Shown here in pieces: positions 7,554 to 16,277 of a stretch of DNA of 64,000 nucleotides (the stretch's first letter is position 1; every line of letters begins with the position of its first letter). Origin of the DNA: Pseudofulvibacter geojedonensis (GTDB lineage: Bacteria; Bacteroidota; Bacteroidia; Flavobacteriales; Flavobacteriaceae); contig NZ_JBHTJM010000010.1 in assembly GCF_042675745.1 (NCBI RefSeq), forward strand, positions 248,001 through 312,000, read 5' to 3'. A program made the translations under genes and the position numbers. The notes beneath the pieces are model-generated. The model was not told the origin of the DNA, ran no database searches, and was given only the letters and a program-made list of their open reading frames with translations.

Positions 7554-9905
7554 TTATTTAATTAAAATTCTTTTGTTTATTTCTTTAGTACCCTTTCTAA
7601 CTTTTAAAATGTAGATAGCACTATCTAAATTATTAAAGTTAAATGATTGGTTGAATAAAGACGAGTTTTGAGTATATTCTTGGTTAAAGATCTTTCTTCC
7701 TCTAATATCGTATAATTCTACAGAGATAGCTTCTTTATTTACATTGTTGAATGCAATATTGAAGTTACCGTTATTTGGGTTTGGCCAAACGGCAAAACTA
7801 TCAGCAAAGATATCATCTTCAATACTTAACACAGGGTTACCACAAATTTCTAATTTAAAAGAGTTAATAGTACCAGTACTATCTGTCCACTGGTCGTAAA
7901 CATTTAATTTCCAGTCTCCTTGAGAAGTTTTTCCGTTTAATACGTTTAAAGGATTTTCTGGACTAAAAGTACCTGTAAATGGAGCTGTTCCAGCAGTTAT
8001 AGCAGTTGTGCCAGCATCGTCTAAAACAGTTTGAGTAAAGTGATTACCTGCACCAGGACCGCTTTGGTCATCTATATTTTTAATTAAATCAATTTTAGTT
8101 CCATCAGGGTGCTCTAACTCAACTCTTAAGTCATTTATATATTCATAAGTAATATCTATTGTAACATTTACGTCAGTAATGTTAACGTTGTTTCCAGCTG
8201 CTATTGTAATAGTTGATACTCCAGGAGCTGCTTCTGTACCATTTGCAGTAGAATTTGGTATAGCTACTGAATTAGAATTAGTCTGATCATTACAGTTAAC
8301 AGTTGCAGTTGTAAAGTTAAATACCGAAGAATAAGCAGATTCTCCACATCCGTTTACTGCTTTAACTCTCCAGAAATATTGAGTGTTAGAATTTAAACCA
8401 GTAGCATTATAAGTTGTTGCACTAACACTGTTAGTAGTAACATTTGCTGTGAAAGCTGCATCAGTAGCAGTTTGTACTGTATATGTAGATGAGTTAGCAG
8501 AAGCTCCCCAAGTTAATGTAGTAGCTAAAGGTTGATTTGTAGCTCCGTTTGCAGGAGAAGTTAAAGTTGGTACAGCAGGAGTTCCAGCAGAAACATTTAA
8601 TACAACATCTACAGTTTTAGTAGTTGTACCCGCAGCAGAAATAGTCATTGGGTAATTTCCAGCAGCTATAGAACCTGTTAAAGTTAAAGTAAAGTTTCCG
8701 TCTGCGTTCATACTTGTTGGGTTAAATGTAGCTGTTGCCCCAGCAGGTAATCCAGCAGATACACTTAAGTTAGTTGTAGCATTATAACCGTTAGTAGTAG
8801 CAAAAGTAAAGTTAAATACTGGGTCTGTACCAGCACATACAGCAACTGGACTATTATTAGCAGTTACAGTAAAATCTGGAGATTGACAAGAAAGTACATT
8901 TTGTTTCCAATCTGAAGCTACAGTAGCAAAATAAGCTTCCATTCTAGTAGCTTGACCAGCAGAGAACATATACATATGTGAATCATTTACATAATCCATA
9001 TAGTTCATAGTAAGTGCTTTTTCTCCAGCAACACATCCTGCAACAGATCCCGGTGCAGGCGTACCATAAGTAGCGTTTGCAACAGCAGGTGTATCAGCTA
9101 CATTATCATTTGGACCAGTACATCCACCATTAAAAGTGTGGTCTAAGTTGTAAAAGTGACCTAACTCGTGAGTAACAGTTCTACCTAAATTGTATGGCGC
9201 CTGTGGAACAAAACCAGTACATCCAGAACCAGTACCATAAGAACCAAAGTTCATTACAACACACTGTCCTCCAGAGATACTACCACCTAAAGGAGAGTAT
9301 CCTAATATACCATCTCCAGCATTTTTAATAACAAAATTCATATAACCAGCCCATGTTGTGTTAACATCTGTAGAGGCATATGATCCAGATTGAGAACCAA
9401 TAGTTACTGCTAAATTACCATCTGCAATAGCAGGTGATACAGTTGGGTGGTTTTTGGTTGCGATACAAAACTTAACATCTACGGATCCAGGAGTTGTATT
9501 TGGATAATGAGATTGTGCAGCAGCCCAGTTAGAAGCGTGATCTGCATTGGTTTTAGTGTAATCTGCATTAATAACATCAATTTGTGTTTGAGCATGCGCT
9601 TCTAGACAAGACCTATCAGATTCTGATCCTGTTGGGAAGTGAACTGCAACTGGTATATAAAGCGTAGCTCTACGCTCGTAAGTACCGTTTGCTTTTTGAG
9701 TTTTAATTTCTTCGTATTTTACATTGAATGCTGCTTGCCTTCTAGCGTATTCTCTAGCAAAATCAGGGTTTTGTAATAACTCTCTCATGTGTTGTTCCAT
9801 ACCACAAGTTCTGTGGTCATGAACTCTTTGAGTTTCATTTTGAGCTAACAAAGAACTCATTGCGAATAAAGTCATAAATAGACTCAATAAGGTAATTCTT
9901 TTCAT
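7554..9905 (-). CDS. Secreted M43-family zinc metalloprotease with T9SS sorting domain
   Basis: Extracellular protease of 783 residues. A signal peptide (1-21) is followed by an M43 (pappalysin-like) catalytic domain with the zinc site HELGHFYNLDH, using His246, His250 and His256 with catalytic Glu247. The Met-turn MNYMDY follows. Next come an immunoglobulin-like segment (about 345-440), a fibronectin type III domain (about 445-535) and a proprotein convertase P/Homo B domain (about 540-690). A type A T9SS C-terminal signal (about 705-783) starts with WPNPNNGNF. The protein should cross the inner membrane by Sec and the outer membrane by the type IX system, ending on the surface or in the medium. 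Its substrate is unknown. It has its own promoter and terminator. Confidence 0.95.
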   Translation of the reverse strand: MKRITLLSLFMTLFAMSSLLAQNETQRVHDHRTCGMEQHMRELLQNPDFAREYARRQAAFNVKYEEIKTQKANGTYERRATLYIPVAVHFPTGSESDRSCLEAHAQTQIDVINADYTKTNADHASNWAAAQSHYPNTTPGSVDVKFCIATKNHPTVSPAIADGNLAVTIGSQSGSYASTDVNTTWAGYMNFVIKNAGDGILGYSPLGGSISGGQCVVMNFGSYGTGSGCTGFVPQAPYNLGRTVTHELGHFYNLDHTFNGGCTGPNDNVADTPAVANATYGTPAPGSVAGCVAGEKALTMNYMDYVNDSHMYMFSAGQATRMEAYFATVASDWKQNVLSCQSPDFTVTANNSPVAVCAGTDPVFNFTFATTNGYNATTNLSVSAGLPAGATATFNPTSMNADGNFTLTLTGSIAAGNYPMTISAAGTTTKTVDVVLNVSAGTPAVPTLTSPANGATNQPLATTLTWGASANSSTYTVQTATDAAFTANVTTNSVSATTYNATGLNSNTQYFWRVKAVNGCGESAYSSVFNFTTATVNCNDQTNSNSVAIPNSTANGTEAAPGVSTITIAAGNNVNITDVNVTIDITYEYINDLRVELEHPDGTKIDLIKNIDDQSGPGAGNHFTQTVLDDAGTTAITAGTAPFTGTFSPENPLNVLNGKTSQGDWKLNVYDQWTDSTGTINSFKLEICGNPVLSIEDDIFADSFAVWPNPNNGNFNIAFNNVNKEAISVELYDIRGRKIFNQEYTQNSSLFNQSFNFNNLDSAIYILKVRKGTKEINKRILIK

Positions 9906-9930
9906 TTTCTTAATAATTAAAAGGTTGTTT

Positions 9931-9938
9931 CAAATATA
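9931..9938 (-). promoter_or_regulatory. -7 promoter element for the M43 protease
   Basis: TATATTTG on the minus strand lies about 25 bp before the ATG at 9905. The rest of the stretch 9939-10151 shows no gene that I can support. Confidence 0.5.
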
Positions 9939-10151
9939 TCGATGAAAAGACGTAAAGTGCTGATGTATAGTATGTTATTATACTAACCTCTGTTAAACTA
10001 CTGCTTTTTTGGTTGTTTTTACATACAAATGAGTTTTTTTAGAGTGTTGAGTTGTTTAAACTGAAGCTTTTTTGTTGTTATGCTCACATTTTTAACTTAA
10101 AATGTGTTACAAAATAAATGTTTAGGGGTTTCGTTTGCAATGAATTTAAAA

Positions 10152-11798
10152 CTATTTTTTTTGATGTTTTAAGTAAAAATTTTTGTCTACTATAAATGTT
10201 TTTATAGGTTTATTACTTTTAAAAACTTGTAATTTATTAGATACATTAAGCCATACTGCTTTATTGTTTATATATACTTTAATGGGGAAGTTTAAATTAT
10301 TAACTGAATTATTAAACTTGAATTTAACAACATTTTTATCTATTTGATATTCAAGGATAGGTATTTTAGTGGTTCTTAAATATTGATTAAAAAAACCTTT
10401 TAAATCTAAACCAGATTGGTTAATTATATAATTTTCTATCTGTTGAGTGGTAACTTGTTGATGATAGAATTCTTCGTTTAAACCACGTAAAATATTTCTC
10501 CATTTTTCATCATCATTTACCATTTGCCTAATAGTGTGTATAATATTGGCCCCTTTATAATACATGTCTCCTGAACCTTCGTTGTTTACACAATATTGAC
10601 CAATTAAAGGTTTATCATTTTTAATCATTCTTCTAGTACCAATAACATAAGTATTTGCTTCTTCAGTTGAAAAATGATAGTCAACATATAAATTTTCAGA
10701 GTAGGCGGTAAAACCTTCGTGTATCCACATGTCGGCTACATCTTTATGGGTAATATTGTTAGCAAACCACTCATGACCTGACTCATGTACAATTATAAAA
10801 TCGAACTTTAATCCAACCCCAGTACCACTTAAATCACTTCCTAAATAACCATTACGGTATTTATTACCATAGGTAACAGAACTTTGATGTTCCATTCCTA
10901 AGTATGGAGCTTCAACTAATTTAAAGCTATCTTCATAAAAAGGGTATGGGCCAAACCAATGTTCAAATGCTTCAATGGTCATTGTAGCTTGCTTAAATTG
11001 TTCTTTAGCTTTGCTTAAATGATGTTTTAATACCCAATATTGGCAATCTAGATTACCTTTTTCGCCTTTGTAGACCTCAGAAAAGTGTGTGTAATCACCA
11101 ATGTTGATATTAACTCCATAATTGTTAATGGGGTTTATTACTTGCCAGTGAAAAGTTTTAGTTTTAGCTTCCTTATTATGTTTTATATCGATTAGTCTAC
11201 CATTAGAAACATCTGTTAAATGTTCTGGAACGGTTATAAACATATCTATTCCATTATCAGGTTCATCATAACTATGGTCTTTATTGGGCCACCAAATACT
11301 AGCACCAATACCTTGATTAGAAGAAGCTATAAAATCGGTGCCGTTTTTATCTTTACGCCAAGTAATTCCGCCAGACCAAGGTGGGTTTTTACTTTCTGTA
11401 GGTGTACCTTCATAAAAAATAGTAATACTTTCGTTAGAGTTTATAGTTAAGTTGTCAGGAAAATCTATCCAAAAAACGTTTCCCTCTCTAGTAAAATTTA
11501 GCTCATTATTTTTATAAATAACTTGAGTAATTTTGAGTGGTTTTTGTAAGTCTATTTGTAATCGTTTAGCAGGTTTTAATACTTTAAAATTTATGATATT
11601 AGAACCTTTAATAGTTTTAGTTTTAGGAAAAACTTCTACAGATAAGGTGTAATGTTTTAGGTCCCACCAGGCTCTTTCAGGAGTAATACTACCTCTTAAA
11701 GAATCTTGACGAGTAAAAGTTTCCTTATGCTCAAATAATCCGTTTTGAGCAGATAGAAACAATGGAAGTAGTAAAAAGAAAGTATAAATATTTTTCAT
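10152..11798 (-). CDS. M1-family metallopeptidase
   Basis: Gluzincin aminopeptidase of 548 residues with an N-terminal signal peptide (1-17). It has an N-terminal beta domain, the GMEHQSSVTYG motif equivalent to the substrate-binding GAMEN, and zinc site HESGH (His338, Glu339, His342). WIHEGFTAY supplies the third ligand. It is shorter than full-length aminopeptidase N and lacks the large C-terminal helical domain, as is usual for secreted M1 proteins of Bacteroidota. It probably acts in the periplasm on peptides, releasing N-terminal residues. No obvious operon partner is seen. A near-consensus -7 element (TACTTTAT) lies just upstream of the ATG. Confidence 0.93.
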   Translation of the reverse strand: MKNIYTFFLLLPLFLSAQNGLFEHKETFTRQDSLRGSITPERAWWDLKHYTLSVEVFPKTKTIKGSNIINFKVLKPAKRLQIDLQKPLKITQVIYKNNELNFTREGNVFWIDFPDNLTINSNESITIFYEGTPTESKNPPWSGGITWRKDKNGTDFIASSNQGIGASIWWPNKDHSYDEPDNGIDMFITVPEHLTDVSNGRLIDIKHNKEAKTKTFHWQVINPINNYGVNINIGDYTHFSEVYKGEKGNLDCQYWVLKHHLSKAKEQFKQATMTIEAFEHWFGPYPFYEDSFKLVEAPYLGMEHQSSVTYGNKYRNGYLGSDLSGTGVGLKFDFIIVHESGHEWFANNITHKDVADMWIHEGFTAYSENLYVDYHFSTEEANTYVIGTRRMIKNDKPLIGQYCVNNEGSGDMYYKGANIIHTIRQMVNDDEKWRNILRGLNEEFYHQQVTTQQIENYIINQSGLDLKGFFNQYLRTTKIPILEYQIDKNVVKFKFNNSVNNLNFPIKVYINNKAVWLNVSNKLQVFKSNKPIKTFIVDKNFYLKHQKK

Positions 11799-11854
11799 GT
11801 TCGTTACTTATTAATAAAGTAAAAGTAACAATAATTATACCTCAAAAAATATTT

Positions 11855-12868
11855 TTAATAAATATTAACTTCTGGGTTGATCTCTATGTTGAATTTTTTT
11901 AAAACAGTTGTTTTAATTTTCATGGCTAAGTCCCATATTTCTTCTCCTGTTGCATTGTTGTAATTAACTAAGACCAAGGCTTGATTTTTATGAACTCCAG
12001 CGTCTCCAAATCGTTTTCCTTTAAATCCAGTTTGTTCAATAAGCCAACCAGCAGGTATTTTTACTTCACTATCTGACATTCTATAGCTAGGAGCTTCAGG
12101 GAACTTTGAAATAAATTTTTTAAAATCTTCTTGAGAAATTACAGGGTTTTTAAAAAAACTACCACTATTACCTAATTCTTTAGGATCGGGCAATTTAGAC
12201 TGTCTAATAGTAATTACGGCATTCGAAATGTCTTTTATGGATGGGTTGGTAACTTTTTGCTTGTCTAGTTCACTCTCAATAGCGCCATATGAAGTGTTGA
12301 GTTGGTGGTTTTGTTTGGTTAATTTAAAAGTAACCGATGTGATAATATATTTGTCTTTTAATTCGTTTTTGAATATGGAGTTTCTATAGCCAAATTGACA
12401 ATTTTCTTTACTGAAAGTGTGAACTTTCCCAGAAGTAATTTCTACAGCTTCGCACTCAATAAAATTGTCTTTTAGTTCTTTTCCATAAGCACCAATATTT
12501 TGGATAGGAGCTGTACCAATATTACCCGGGATTAAGGACATGTTTTCTAATCCGCCAAAATCTTGATCTAAGCACCAAAGAATAAATTCATGCCAATTCT
12601 CACCAGCATTAGCTTTTATCCAGACAAAATCTTCATTTTGCTTAATAATCTCTTTCCCTTTAAGGTTTAGGTGAATTACTAGCTTATTGGTAATATCTTT
12701 GGTAAGTAACATATTACTTCCACCTCCTAACAAAAAAAGATCACTGTTTTGGTGTTTTAGTACCGTTTGCAGTTCAGCTAAATTACTTACAGAAATAAAA
12801 TCAATAGCTTTTACATCTATACCAAAAGTGTTATATGGTTTGAGCGATATGTTGTGTTGAATATTCAA
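11855..12868 (-). CDS. murB: UDP-N-acetylmuramate dehydrogenase, TTG start
   Basis: Flavoenzyme reducing UDP-GlcNAc-enolpyruvate to UDP-MurNAc in peptidoglycan precursor synthesis (cytoplasm). At 337 residues it is the long type I form. The start region SLKPYNTFGID is typical. The FAD-binding segment FLLGGGSNMLL and NIGTAPIQNIGAYG are present, with the proton donor Ser in LGNSGSFFKNP and the C-terminal Glu in INPEVNIY. The start is TTG at 12866-12868. No in-frame ATG or GTG precedes the conserved N-terminus. It follows the aminotransferase gene in the same direction, with a hairpin between them. Confidence 0.95.
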   Translation of the reverse strand: MNIQHNISLKPYNTFGIDVKAIDFISVSNLAELQTVLKHQNSDLFLLGGGSNMLLTKDITNKLVIHLNLKGKEIIKQNEDFVWIKANAGENWHEFILWCLDQDFGGLENMSLIPGNIGTAPIQNIGAYGKELKDNFIECEAVEITSGKVHTFSKENCQFGYRNSIFKNELKDKYIITSVTFKLTKQNHQLNTSYGAIESELDKQKVTNPSIKDISNAVITIRQSKLPDPKELGNSGSFFKNPVISQEDFKKFISKFPEAPSYRMSDSEVKIPAGWLIEQTGFKGKRFGDAGVHKNQALVLVNYNNATGEEIWDLAMKIKTTVLKKFNIEINPEVNIY

Positions 12869-12897
12869 GAGGAAATATTTTTTTGAAGTTAGGAGAT

Positions 12898-12933
12898 GAG
12901 CTTGTCGAAGTTACTTTTAATTTCGACAAGCTC
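12898..12933. repeat. Palindromic hairpin of the GAGCTTGTCGAA/TTCGACAAGCTC type
   Basis: A 12-bp perfect stem (GAGCTTGTCGAA with TTCGACAAGCTC) and a 12-nt loop fill the short gap between the aminotransferase stop and the murB start. It probably ends the aminotransferase transcript. The TTCGACAAGCTC core resembles a dispersed palindrome I associate with flavobacterial intergenic regions. This is the only copy I noticed in the window. Confidence 0.75.
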
Positions 12934-12941
12934 AATCTCTA

Positions 12942-14153
12942 TTATAAAGTAGCAACCTCTACAGTCGCTTTATATTCAACTAAGGCTTCTTTTAAAATAT
13001 TTGCAGCGGTTATTAAAGATAATTTTTCTAATACATAGGCTATGCGAACTTGATTCATACCTACACCAGGAGTAGAGTAAAAACCTGCTGCTGGAGCTAC
13101 CATAATTGTCTCACCGTTTAAATCAAATTTTTCTAATAACCATTGAGCAAAATCATCAGCATTTAGAACTGGTAACTCTGCAATACAGTAAAAGGCACCT
13201 TTAGGAGTTGCAACTTTTACACCTTCTATCTTTTGTAATTCACTAATTAAAGTATTTCTTCTTTCTGTGTATTCTTCAATTACGTCTGTAAAATAACTAT
13301 CTGGAGTTTCTAAAGCAGCTTCAGAAGCTATTTGAGCATAGGTTGGAGGGCTTAATCTTGCTTGGGCAAATTTCATGGCAGTAGCCATAAAGTTTTTATT
13401 CCTAGATACAATGCAACCAATTCTGGCGCCACACATACTATATCGTTTAGAAACAGAGTCAATAACAATGGCGTTTTCGTCTAACCCTTCTTCAGCTAAA
13501 ACGGAATGATGTGTTAATCCATCGTATGCAAATTCACGATATACTTCATCAGCAATTAAAAACAAGTCATGTTTTTTAACGATTTCTGCTAATTTTTTAA
13601 TTTCTTCTTTGCTATATAAATAACCAGTTGGGTTTCCTGGGTTACAAATTAAAATAGCCTTTGTTTTAGGAGAAATTAACTTTTCGAATTCTTCAATAGG
13701 AGGTAAAGCAAAACCATTGTCTATAGAAGACATTACTGGAACAACTTTAACACCTGAAGCAGTAGAAAAACCATTGTAGTTAGCATAAAAAGGTTCAGGT
13801 ATAATCACTTCGTCATCAGCATCCATAATGCTTCCAAAAGTAAATAATAAAGCTTCTGAACCTCCTGTAGTAACAATTATATCATCGTGTTTTACAGCTA
13901 CATTATGTTTACTATAATAATTAGCAATTTTAGTTCTATACTCTTCCGAACCTTCAGATCTTGAGTAAGCTAGAACTTCTATATCATTATTTTTTATGGC
14001 ATCTAAAGCAACCTGAGGTGTTTTAATATCAGGCTGACCAATGTTTAGATGAAATACAGTAGTACCTCTCTTTTTAGCAGCTTCAGCAAATGGCACCAAT
14101 TTTCTTATTGGTGATTGCGGCATAGCATTTCCTTTAGCAGATATTTGTGGCAT
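12942..14153 (-). CDS. Pyridoxal-phosphate-dependent aminotransferase, class I
   Basis: Fold-type I aminotransferase of 403 residues, most like aspartate/aromatic aminotransferases. The Schiff-base lysine is Lys236 in SVSKRYSMCGARIG. Also present are the substrate-binding NPGNPTGYLY, the cofactor-contacting ADEVYREF and a C-terminal RIAYV arginine. I chose the ATG at 14151-14153. The open frame reaches a TTG at 14177, but that codon falls inside the -7 promoter element, so it is not in the mRNA. Substrate specificity cannot be read from the sequence; aspartate is a reasonable guess. It is monocistronic, with a hairpin at the 3' side. Confidence 0.92.
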   Translation of the reverse strand: MPQISAKGNAMPQSPIRKLVPFAEAAKKRGTTVFHLNIGQPDIKTPQVALDAIKNNDIEVLAYSRSEGSEEYRTKIANYYSKHNVAVKHDDIIVTTGGSEALLFTFGSIMDADDEVIIPEPFYANYNGFSTASGVKVVPVMSSIDNGFALPPIEEFEKLISPKTKAILICNPGNPTGYLYSKEEIKKLAEIVKKHDLFLIADEVYREFAYDGLTHHSVLAEEGLDENAIVIDSVSKRYSMCGARIGCIVSRNKNFMATAMKFAQARLSPPTYAQIASEAALETPDSYFTDVIEEYTERRNTLISELQKIEGVKVATPKGAFYCIAELPVLNADDFAQWLLEKFDLNGETIMVAPAAGFYSTPGVGMNQVRIAYVLEKLSLITAANILKEALVEYKATVEVATL

Positions 14154-14174
14154 TTTGTTATTTATTTTGGTATG

Positions 14175-14182
14175 CAAAATTA
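14175..14182 (-). promoter_or_regulatory. -7 promoter element for the aminotransferase
   Basis: TAATTTTG on the minus strand matches TAnnTTTG and lies about 22 bp before the chosen ATG. It overlaps the alternative TTG start and so argues against it. Confidence 0.5.
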
Positions 14183-14279
14183 CATAATTTAATTGTATTT
14201 AAAGACTGTTAAATGTTGTTAAATGATTTAAAAAAAGCTGTGAAGTTTGTAACTTTAAGTAAATACTAATTCTCTAATA

Positions 14280-15596
14280 ATGCGTTTGTTTACTTTGTAT
14301 ATCTCTTTTTTACTATTAATGTTTTGCTGCAGCAAAGCAACAGCGCAATCTAATTTTGATTTTCCCGTCGAAAAGAAGAAAGCTAAAATTCATTTTGAGT
14401 TAATTAATAATTTAATGATTGTTCCTGTTGAGGTAAATGGAGCACAATTATCGTTCTTATTAGATACTGGAGTTAGAGAAACAGTATTGTTTAATGTAAA
14501 AAAGGTAGATTCAATCACATTGTTAAATACCAGGTTGTTAAAAATTAAAGGAATTAACGATGAAGAAATACAAGCTTTAAAGTCTGAAGGGAATACCCTA
14601 AAAGTGGGGGGCTTAGTATGTGATAATCATATGGTTTATGTGGCATTAAATCAAAACGAACATTTATCATCTTATTTAGGGAAAGAAATTCATGGAATTT
14701 TAGGATATCATTTTTTTAAAAATTTTGTTGTAGAAGTACTTTATCAATCTCAATTAATAAGGGTATTTCCAGAAGAAACTTATAAAAGAAGATGGAATTC
14801 TTTTGAAAAAGTTTCTTTAGATATAATAAAAGGGAAGCCTTTTGTAAATGCTAAAGTAAATAACAGGAAAGTAAATTTGCTTTTAGATACTGGTATGAGT
14901 GATAGTTTATGGATGTTTGATGTGGATGTTAACTCGCTGCAAAACTTTGGATATTATGAAGATTTTTTAGGAATGACTATTTCTGGCGAAATAACCGGTA
15001 AAAGAAGTAAAATTGAAATGTTAGATTTTGTAGGACAAGTTTTTAAAGATGTTAAAATAGCCTATCCTTATAAAGAACAGCTGCCTCCTGAGTTATTAGA
15101 ACAAAAAAACAGAGCAGGTAGTATAGGTTCAGAATTATTAAAAAGATTTACAATAGTGTTAGATTATAATAACGAAAAAATGTATTTAAAACCTAATAAA
15201 TGGATAGACGAACCTTTTTATTACAATAAAACTGGAATAATTTTAAGACAAGATGGAGAAGCTGTAGAAGCAAATAAAAACAACCCTTTATTAAAGAGTT
15301 TAGAGCAAAATAACTTTATATCATATGTAGATTTAAGTTACTTGTTAAGTCCAGAATTTGTGATAGATCATGTGCGAAAAAACTCTCCTGCAGATTTAGT
15401 TGGATTGCAAAAGGATGATAAGTTAATTGAGGTAAATGGAACTAAAACTTTTAGATATAAATTAAAAGCAATTAATTCATTGTTTTTTGATGAAGAAAAC
15501 AAACGTCTAGAATTAAAAGTTGAGCGAAAAGGAAAAAAGCTGATAAAGATTATTTACTTAAAATCTCCGTTAATAAAAAATGCCCTAGTAAACTAG
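14280..15596 (+). CDS. Periplasmic aspartyl protease-like protein with C-terminal PDZ domain
   Basis: 438 residues. A signal peptide (1-22) is followed by two retropepsin-like halves, each with an active-site triplet (FLLDTGVRE near residue 62 and LLLDTGMSD near 203). The C-terminal PDZ domain (about 355-430) contains VRKNSPADLVGLQKDDKLIEVNG. The two DTG motifs fit a self-contained clan AA aspartyl protease with both lobes in one chain. It probably acts in the periplasm. The substrate is unknown. It is transcribed divergently from the aminotransferase. Its 3' end carries the hairpin that terminates the convergent DUF1573 gene. Confidence 0.88.
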   Translation: MRLFTLYISFLLLMFCCSKATAQSNFDFPVEKKKAKIHFELINNLMIVPVEVNGAQLSFLLDTGVRETVLFNVKKVDSITLLNTRLLKIKGINDEEIQALKSEGNTLKVGGLVCDNHMVYVALNQNEHLSSYLGKEIHGILGYHFFKNFVVEVLYQSQLIRVFPEETYKRRWNSFEKVSLDIIKGKPFVNAKVNNRKVNLLLDTGMSDSLWMFDVDVNSLQNFGYYEDFLGMTISGEITGKRSKIEMLDFVGQVFKDVKIAYPYKEQLPPELLEQKNRAGSIGSELLKRFTIVLDYNNEKMYLKPNKWIDEPFYYNKTGIILRQDGEAVEANKNNPLLKSLEQNNFISYVDLSYLLSPEFVIDHVRKNSPADLVGLQKDDKLIEVNGTKTFRYKLKAINSLFFDEENKRLELKVERKGKKLIKIIYLKSPLIKNALVN

Positions 15597-15602
15597 AGCA
15601 TT
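15579..15602 (-). terminator. Terminator of the DUF1573 gene inside the end of the aspartyl protease gene
   Basis: On the minus strand the stem AATGCTCTAGT pairs with ACTAGGGCATT (one G-U pair) and is followed by TTTTTTA. It starts about 24 nt past the DUF1573 stop and contains the TAG stop of the convergent gene. Confidence 0.7.
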
Positions 15603-15625
15603 GAAAGTATTATGAAATGAAACGT

Positions 15626-16054
15626 TTATTGTTCCATGATAGATTTTTGTTTTTTTTCTAGCACACTTTGAGTGTCAGGTTTTTTAATCTCTCCTTTTAT
15701 TTTTAAGTAAGACAAACCTCCTTTTACATTGGTAGCATTAGATGTTACAGTAATTGTTTTTCTAATAAAACCAGTTCTTTTAGTATCGTACTTTACTTCA
15801 ATAACTCCATTTTCTCCCGGAGCAATTGGAGCAGTTGGTTTTTTAGGAACAGTACAACCACAACTAGATTTAACATTAGAAATAACTAAAGGAGCATCAC
15901 CAATATTAGTGAACTCAAAAGTTCTAATACCATCACTTCCGTTTTCTATTTTTCCGTAGTCTATAGTTTCTTTTTTAAATTCAATTTTAGCTTCTTGAGC
16001 AAAAATTGCTAAGCTGAAAACACTGAAGAATAAACCTAATAATAACTTTTTCAT
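15626..16054 (-). CDS. DUF1573 secreted protein
   Basis: 142 residues with a signal peptide (1-19) and a single immunoglobulin-like DUF1573 domain carrying the hallmark SSCGCTVP near residue 64 and IEVKYDTKRTGF. Proteins of this type are exported and abundant in Bacteroidota. No biochemical role is established. It has its own promoter and a terminator reaching into the convergent neighbour. Confidence 0.9.
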   Translation of the reverse strand: MKKLLLGLFFSVFSLAIFAQEAKIEFKKETIDYGKIENGSDGIRTFEFTNIGDAPLVISNVKSSCGCTVPKKPTAPIAPGENGVIEVKYDTKRTGFIRKTITVTSNATNVKGGLSYLKIKGEIKKPDTQSVLEKKQKSIMEQ

Positions 16055-16101
16055 TTTTTTTAATTTTAGTAAAGGTTAAACATATTTAGAACCTTAAGAT
16101 T

Positions 16102-16109
16102 CAAATGTA
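16102..16109 (-). promoter_or_regulatory. -7 promoter element for the DUF1573 gene
   Basis: TACATTTG on the minus strand, about 48 bp before the ATG, matches TAnnTTTG. Confidence 0.5.
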
Positions 16110-16240
16110 CGTAAAATTAAGCAGACTTTAAATTGCTGCAAAAAGAACTAGACCAACCACAATAATCTTTATATAAATAACTTGTGCTAAAATATTAATC
16201 ACAAAAACCTTAAAAGCTTTTTAAATAGCAGTCTAATAGT

Positions 16241-16248
16241 TACTTTTG
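16241..16248 (+). promoter_or_regulatory. -7 promoter element for valS
   Basis: TACTTTTG lies 30 bp before the valS ATG and matches TAnnTTTG. Confidence 0.55.
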
Positions 16249-16277
16249 CTAATTATATTACAAATATCAGACCAAAA

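Noticed and set aside
14154..14177. Upstream TTG start for the aminotransferase
   Set aside because: The TTG lies within the -7 promoter element, so it would not be transcribed. The ATG at 14153 fits the family's N-terminus.
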